Shown: positions 5,884 to 7,728 of the stretch, in pieces
Layout: the number at the start of each line of letters is the position of its first letter
How positions within the stretch are numbered: position 1 is the stretch's first letter
Assembly: GCA_025350085.1 (NCBI GenBank)
Contig: JANXYI010000147.1
Location: 1-7,728, forward strand
Direction: 5' to 3'
Length of the DNA stretch: 7,728 bases
Source of the DNA: Deltaproteobacteria bacterium
GTDB taxonomy: Bacteria > Desulfobacterota > Desulfovibrionia > Desulfovibrionales > Desulfovibrionaceae
Notes under the pieces: generated by a model
Database searches by the model: none
The model's input: only the letters and a program-made list of their open reading frames with translations
What the model was told of the DNA's origin: nothing
Made by a program: the position numbers and the translations under genes

Positions 5884-6494
5884 CCGCCGCGAGCGTGCGC
5901 GAGAACAACTGGACCATCCCGAACCTGCTCACGGTGTCGCGCATCCTCATGACCCCGGGCATTGTCATGGCCTTTGCGGACCGCCGCTTCGACATCGCCT
6001 GGGTGCTCTTCGCCGCTGCCGGGCTCACCGACGCGCTCGACGGGCTCTTGGCGCGCATCCTGAGGCAGCGCTCGAACTTCGGGGCCATGCTCGACCCCCT
6101 GGCGGACAAGATCCTGCTGGACACGTCCTTTGTCTGCCTGGCCCTGCAGGACTGGATCCCGTCCTGGCTGGCCGTGCTGGTGGTCAGCCGCGACGTGTTC
6201 ATCGTGGGCGGGCTGGCGCTGTTGCAGTATTCCGGGGTGGACGTGAAGCGCGGCATCAGGCCGGTGTGGTTCAGCAAGTGCGCCACCCTGGCCCAGATCC
6301 TGCTCGTGCTCCTGATCATGGTCGAGCACAGCCTGGCCGTGGACTACCCGGCCTCACGTCTGGGGCTGGTGGGAACCGTGGCCCTGCTCACCGCCGTGTC
6401 CGGGGTCTATTACGTGAATCTCGGCTTCCGCATGGCCCCGCACAACGGCACCAATGGCCACAGCGACGGGGGCCACGACGGCAACAGGCACTAG
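5880..6494 (+). CDS. CDP-alcohol phosphatidyltransferase (PgsA or cardiolipin-synthase-like)
   Basis: The 204-residue integral membrane enzyme transfers a phosphatidyl group from a CDP-linked lipid to an alcohol at the inner membrane. The family motif DxxDGxxAR(8)GxxxDxxxD is complete: Asp51, Asp54, Gly55, Ala58, Arg59, Gly68, Asp72 and Asp76. It opens with WTIPNLLTVSRIL, typical of PgsA and cardiolipin synthases. Hydrophobic segments lie around 20-50, 78-90, 95-117, 135-150 and 160-182. LDPLADKILLDT and DWIPSWLAVLVVSRDVFIVGG resemble the CRLS1/Cls_cap type of cardiolipin synthase, which uses CDP-diacylglycerol and phosphatidylglycerol, more than PgsA (which usually has RE at the SRD position). 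The exact substrate is unsettled. An unusual tail (188-204, HNGTNGHSDGGHDGNRH) carries four histidines. Its start is coupled to the exported protein upstream. Confidence 0.9.
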   Translation: MTAASVRENNWTIPNLLTVSRILMTPGIVMAFADRRFDIAWVLFAAAGLTDALDGLLARILRQRSNFGAMLDPLADKILLDTSFVCLALQDWIPSWLAVLVVSRDVFIVGGLALLQYSGVDVKRGIRPVWFSKCATLAQILLVLLIMVEHSLAVDYPASRLGLVGTVALLTAVSGVYYVNLGFRMAPHNGTNGHSDGGHDGNRH

Positions 6495-6517
6495 CGCCGG
6501 TCAGCCGCTACTGGCGC
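6494..6517. terminator. Hairpin between convergent genes, possible terminator
   Basis: GCGCCGGT (6494-6501) and ACTGGCGC (6510-6517) form an 8-bp stem with one G-U pair (in plus-strand RNA) and an 8-base loop. The hairpin spans both stop codons, that of the phosphatidyltransferase (6492-6494) and that of tatA (6508-6510). A T5 run follows only 14 bases later on the plus strand (6532-6536), inside tatA, so it is not a classic intrinsic terminator. Confidence 0.35.
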
Positions 6518-6705
6518 GGCTTGTCCGGCCCGTTTTTGTCGTCCGGCTTCCGGGGCGTGACATCCACCTCGTCCGGTTCGCTTAAAGAGCGCTTGAAGTT
6601 CCGGATGCTGCGGCCCAGCCCCTCGCCGATCTCCGGCAGCTTGTTCTTGCCGGTGACGATGAGCACGATGATGATGAGAATCAGAATGCCTGCAAGTCCG
6701 CCCAT
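6508..6705 (-). CDS. tatA: Twin-arginine translocase subunit TatA/TatE family
   Basis: The 65-residue protein has one N-terminal membrane helix (about 5-18), then [20 protein letters not shown] (19-38), the amphipathic helix signature of TatA/E, and a charged polar tail (39-65, with [13 protein letters not shown]). TatA multimers form the pathway through which folded twin-arginine substrates cross the inner membrane. Two canonical features are missing: the polar residue (Gln or Glu) at about position 8 of the membrane helix, and the Phe of the FG hinge, here Thr18-Gly19. AGAGAGGTGG seven bases before the ATG is a good ribosome site and fixes the start; the longer upstream open frame is spurious. 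No tatC or tatB is in the window. Confidence 0.92.
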   Translation of the reverse strand: MGGLAGILILIIIVLIVTGKNKLPEIGEGLGRSIRNFKRSLSEPDEVDVTPRKPDDKNGPDKPRQ

Positions 6706-6710
6706 GGGCC

Positions 6711-6778
6711 ACCTCTCTCGGGCCGGGACACTACGCGCGCCTCCCGGCCGGGTCAATGTGCCTGTTGGGGAGAGAGGT
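6711..6778 (-). promoter_or_regulatory. Nested inverted repeats over the tatA ribosome-binding site
   Basis: The outer arms are exact 9-bp complements: ACCTCTCTC (6711-6719) and GAGAGAGGT (6770-6778). The inner arms are exact 8-bp complements: GGCCGGGA (6721-6728) and TCCCGGCC (6742-6749). On the minus strand the outer arm at 6711-6719 is the Shine-Dalgarno of tatA, so in a long leader it could be paired and hidden. The inner repeat overlaps the spacer and -10 of the candidate tatA promoter, so it could instead be an operator. Confidence 0.5.
6728..6756 (-). promoter_or_regulatory. Candidate tatA promoter
   Basis: On the minus strand TTGACC (6751-6756) and TAGTGT (6728-6733) are separated by 17 bases, with the -35 matching consensus at 5 of 6 positions and the -10 at 3 of 6. 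A start near 6721 would leave a leader of about 16 bases holding only the ribosome site. Confidence 0.4.
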
Positions 6779-6796
6779 CCGGTGTGCTGGTCCGGC

Positions 6797-6825
6797 TTTA
6801 CAAGGCGCCGGGCGCGGCTTAAAGA
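6797..6825 (+). promoter_or_regulatory. Candidate promoter for the cysteine-rich gene
   Basis: TTTACA (6797-6802), a 17-base spacer and TAAAGA (6820-6825) lie about 31 bases before the ATG at 6857. The -35 matches consensus at 5 of 6 positions and the -10 at 3 of 6. These are among the few AT-rich hexamers in the spacer, which adds some weight. Confidence 0.4.
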
Positions 6826-6856
6826 TGCCCCCGAAGACGACAATGGGAGGCCGCAG

Positions 6857-7261
6857 ATGGATGGGCCTGAAGGTCTGGATGGGACAACGCGCGGCACCCT
6901 GGTCCGCTTGCCTGCCGTGGGGTGCGCAGATTTCCAAGCTGGCCGCTGCCTGTACGAGGAGCGCCTGAACCCCGGCCTGCACATGGCCTGGCGCTGCACT
7001 GTGCTGGCGCGCTGGGAGGCGGTGTTTGACGAGTTTCTGGACCGGGCCGAGAACTTCGGCCTGAGCGAGGCCGAGCTGGGCCTGCTCTGGAGCAGGCGCT
7101 TCGAGCGCCTGGCCGAGGAGTCCTTGCCCTGCCCGGACGTGCGCGTGGGCGGTAGCGAGTCCATGCCCGAGTGCCTGCATCTGCTAGAAGACCTTTGCCT
7201 GCTGCGCCTGCCCCAATGCGCCGGGCCCTGCGAGCGCTTCCGCCTGCGCGAGAAAGCCTGA
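6857..7261 (+). CDS. Small cysteine-rich protein of unknown function
   Basis: I cannot name this 134-residue protein, though its wording ([12 protein letters not shown]) feels like a conserved delta-group hypothetical. It has eight cysteines: C23, C31, C47, C92, C106, C114, C121 and C125. The first three sit in CADFQAGRC and MAWRC, the last two in CAGPCERF, a pattern that suggests metal (Zn or Fe-S) binding split between an N-terminal and a C-terminal cluster. A helical, charged middle (50-88) separates them. There is no signal peptide or membrane segment, so it is probably cytoplasmic, where the cysteines would be reduced. GGGAGG six bases upstream fixes the ATG at 6857. The next gene starts 19 bases downstream with its own ribosome site, so the two are probably co-transcribed. 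Confidence 0.8.
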   Translation: MDGPEGLDGTTRGTLVRLPAVGCADFQAGRCLYEERLNPGLHMAWRCTVLARWEAVFDEFLDRAENFGLSEAELGLLWSRRFERLAEESLPCPDVRVGGSESMPECLHLLEDLCLLRLPQCAGPCERFRLREKA

Positions 7262-7280
7262 AACACCCCTGGAGTCCGCC

Positions 7281-7728
7281 ATGACGCTCTATTTCCCGCA
7301 CCTGCATCCGGACCTGCTGCCGGACGCCCAGCGCCAGGCCCTGCCTGCGGCTGCCCGCTTCCTGGACCCCGGCCTGGCCAAGGCCGACAGCCCGGACCAT
7401 GTCCTGCCCGAGGCCGCGCCCTTTGACCGCCGCCTGGCCCGGGCCATCCTGGCCTATACCCTGCGCTTCGGCGAGTCCGTGGCCGATGGCCGCGACATCA
7501 AAGTGCACGGGCTGCTGCAGCAGGCCCAGGCTTTGTCCCCGGAGAGCGGGCGGCTGGTGCAGGCCGAGGTGGAGCGGACAATTGCCGGAGGGGCCGGTGC
7601 GGCCGGACAGTCCGGCGCGCCTGCCGAGGCCCTGCTGGAGGCCCGGCGCCAGGCCCAGACCCTGCTGCTTCTGGCCTGGAACCTGGAGGAGCGCATGCTC
7701 GACCTGCGCGGCATCGACGCGGGCCTGC
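7281..7728 (+). CDS. Hypothetical protein, 3' end outside the window
   Basis: The frame stays open from the ATG at 7281 to the window edge (149 codons and one base). GGAG sits six bases before the ATG, and GC-rich third positions agree with coding. The protein starts [17 protein letters not shown] and is mostly predicted helix, rich in Ala, Leu, Glu and Gln, with [16 protein letters not shown] (53-68) and [20 protein letters not shown] (117-136) as hydrophobic-amphipathic helices. It has no cysteine, signal peptide or recognisable motif. Its position, 19 bases after the cysteine-rich gene, suggests that they work together or share regulation. Function unknown. Confidence 0.75.
   Translation, partial: MTLYFPHLHPDLLPDAQRQALPAAARFLDPGLAKADSPDHVLPEAAPFDRRLARAILAYTLRFGESVADGRDIKVHGLLQQAQALSPESGRLVQAEVERTIAGGAGAAGQSGAPAEALLEARRQAQTLLLLAWNLEERMLDLRGIDAGL

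Noticed and set aside
6266..6856. Upstream continuation of the cysteine-rich frame across the phosphatidyltransferase and tatA region
   Set aside because: It overlaps two well-supported genes in other frames; GGGAGG before the ATG at 6857 marks the start.

Overview
The window is GC-rich, densely packed bacterial DNA, most likely from a Desulfovibrionaceae-type Desulfobacterota. That reading rests on the wording of HisH ([18 protein letters not shown] near the start, GICVGCQ at the nucleophile) and on the EPDEVDVTP tail of TatA, which I remember from that group; no search was run. Apart from two tandem repeats and several inverted repeats, I see no insertion sequence, phage gene, CRISPR array, rRNA or tRNA. 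Most of it looks like ordinary chromosomal backbone.

Left part, minus strand (1-2816). Reading leftwards, a three-gene unit comes first: a YccU-type CoA-binding protein (2388-2816), a YkgJ-type cysteine-cluster protein (1931-2395) and a J-domain protein (1119-1934). All three overlap by a few bases, so they are probably co-translated. The J-domain gene ends in a degenerate 23/24-bp tandem array (1046-1139) whose units are copies of the gene's own 3' end, followed by GC-rich inverted repeats. After a 158-bp gap come hisH (319-960) and the 5' part of hisF (1-329, cut by the window edge). These two form the IGP synthase that makes the imidazole ring of histidine and AICAR.

Centre (2817-4707). 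A divergent 171-bp spacer leads rightwards to an M24-fold metallopeptidase-like protein (2988-4211). It converges, with only 4 bp between stop codons, on a leftward histidine-phosphatase/SixA-like gene (4216-4707). That gene has lost three of the four expected catalytic residues.

Right part (4708-7728). Rightwards, an exported protein of unknown function (4816-5883) overlaps by ATGA with a CDP-alcohol phosphatidyltransferase (5880-6494) whose sequence leans towards the eukaryote-type cardiolipin synthases. A G8 tract lies just before the overlap. tatA (6508-6705) runs the other way, converging on the phosphatidyltransferase. A 151-bp divergent spacer with nested inverted repeats separates tatA from a cysteine-rich small protein (6857-7261) and a partial unknown gene (7281 to the edge).

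No clear new multi-gene system is visible. The points most worth a second look are the catalytically degenerate SixA-like protein, the 23-bp array that re-copies the end of the J-domain gene, the G8 tract that could fuse two genes by a one-base slip, the inverted repeat covering the tatA ribosome-binding site, and the cysteine-rich orphan pair at the right edge. No intergenic gap exceeds 300 bases.
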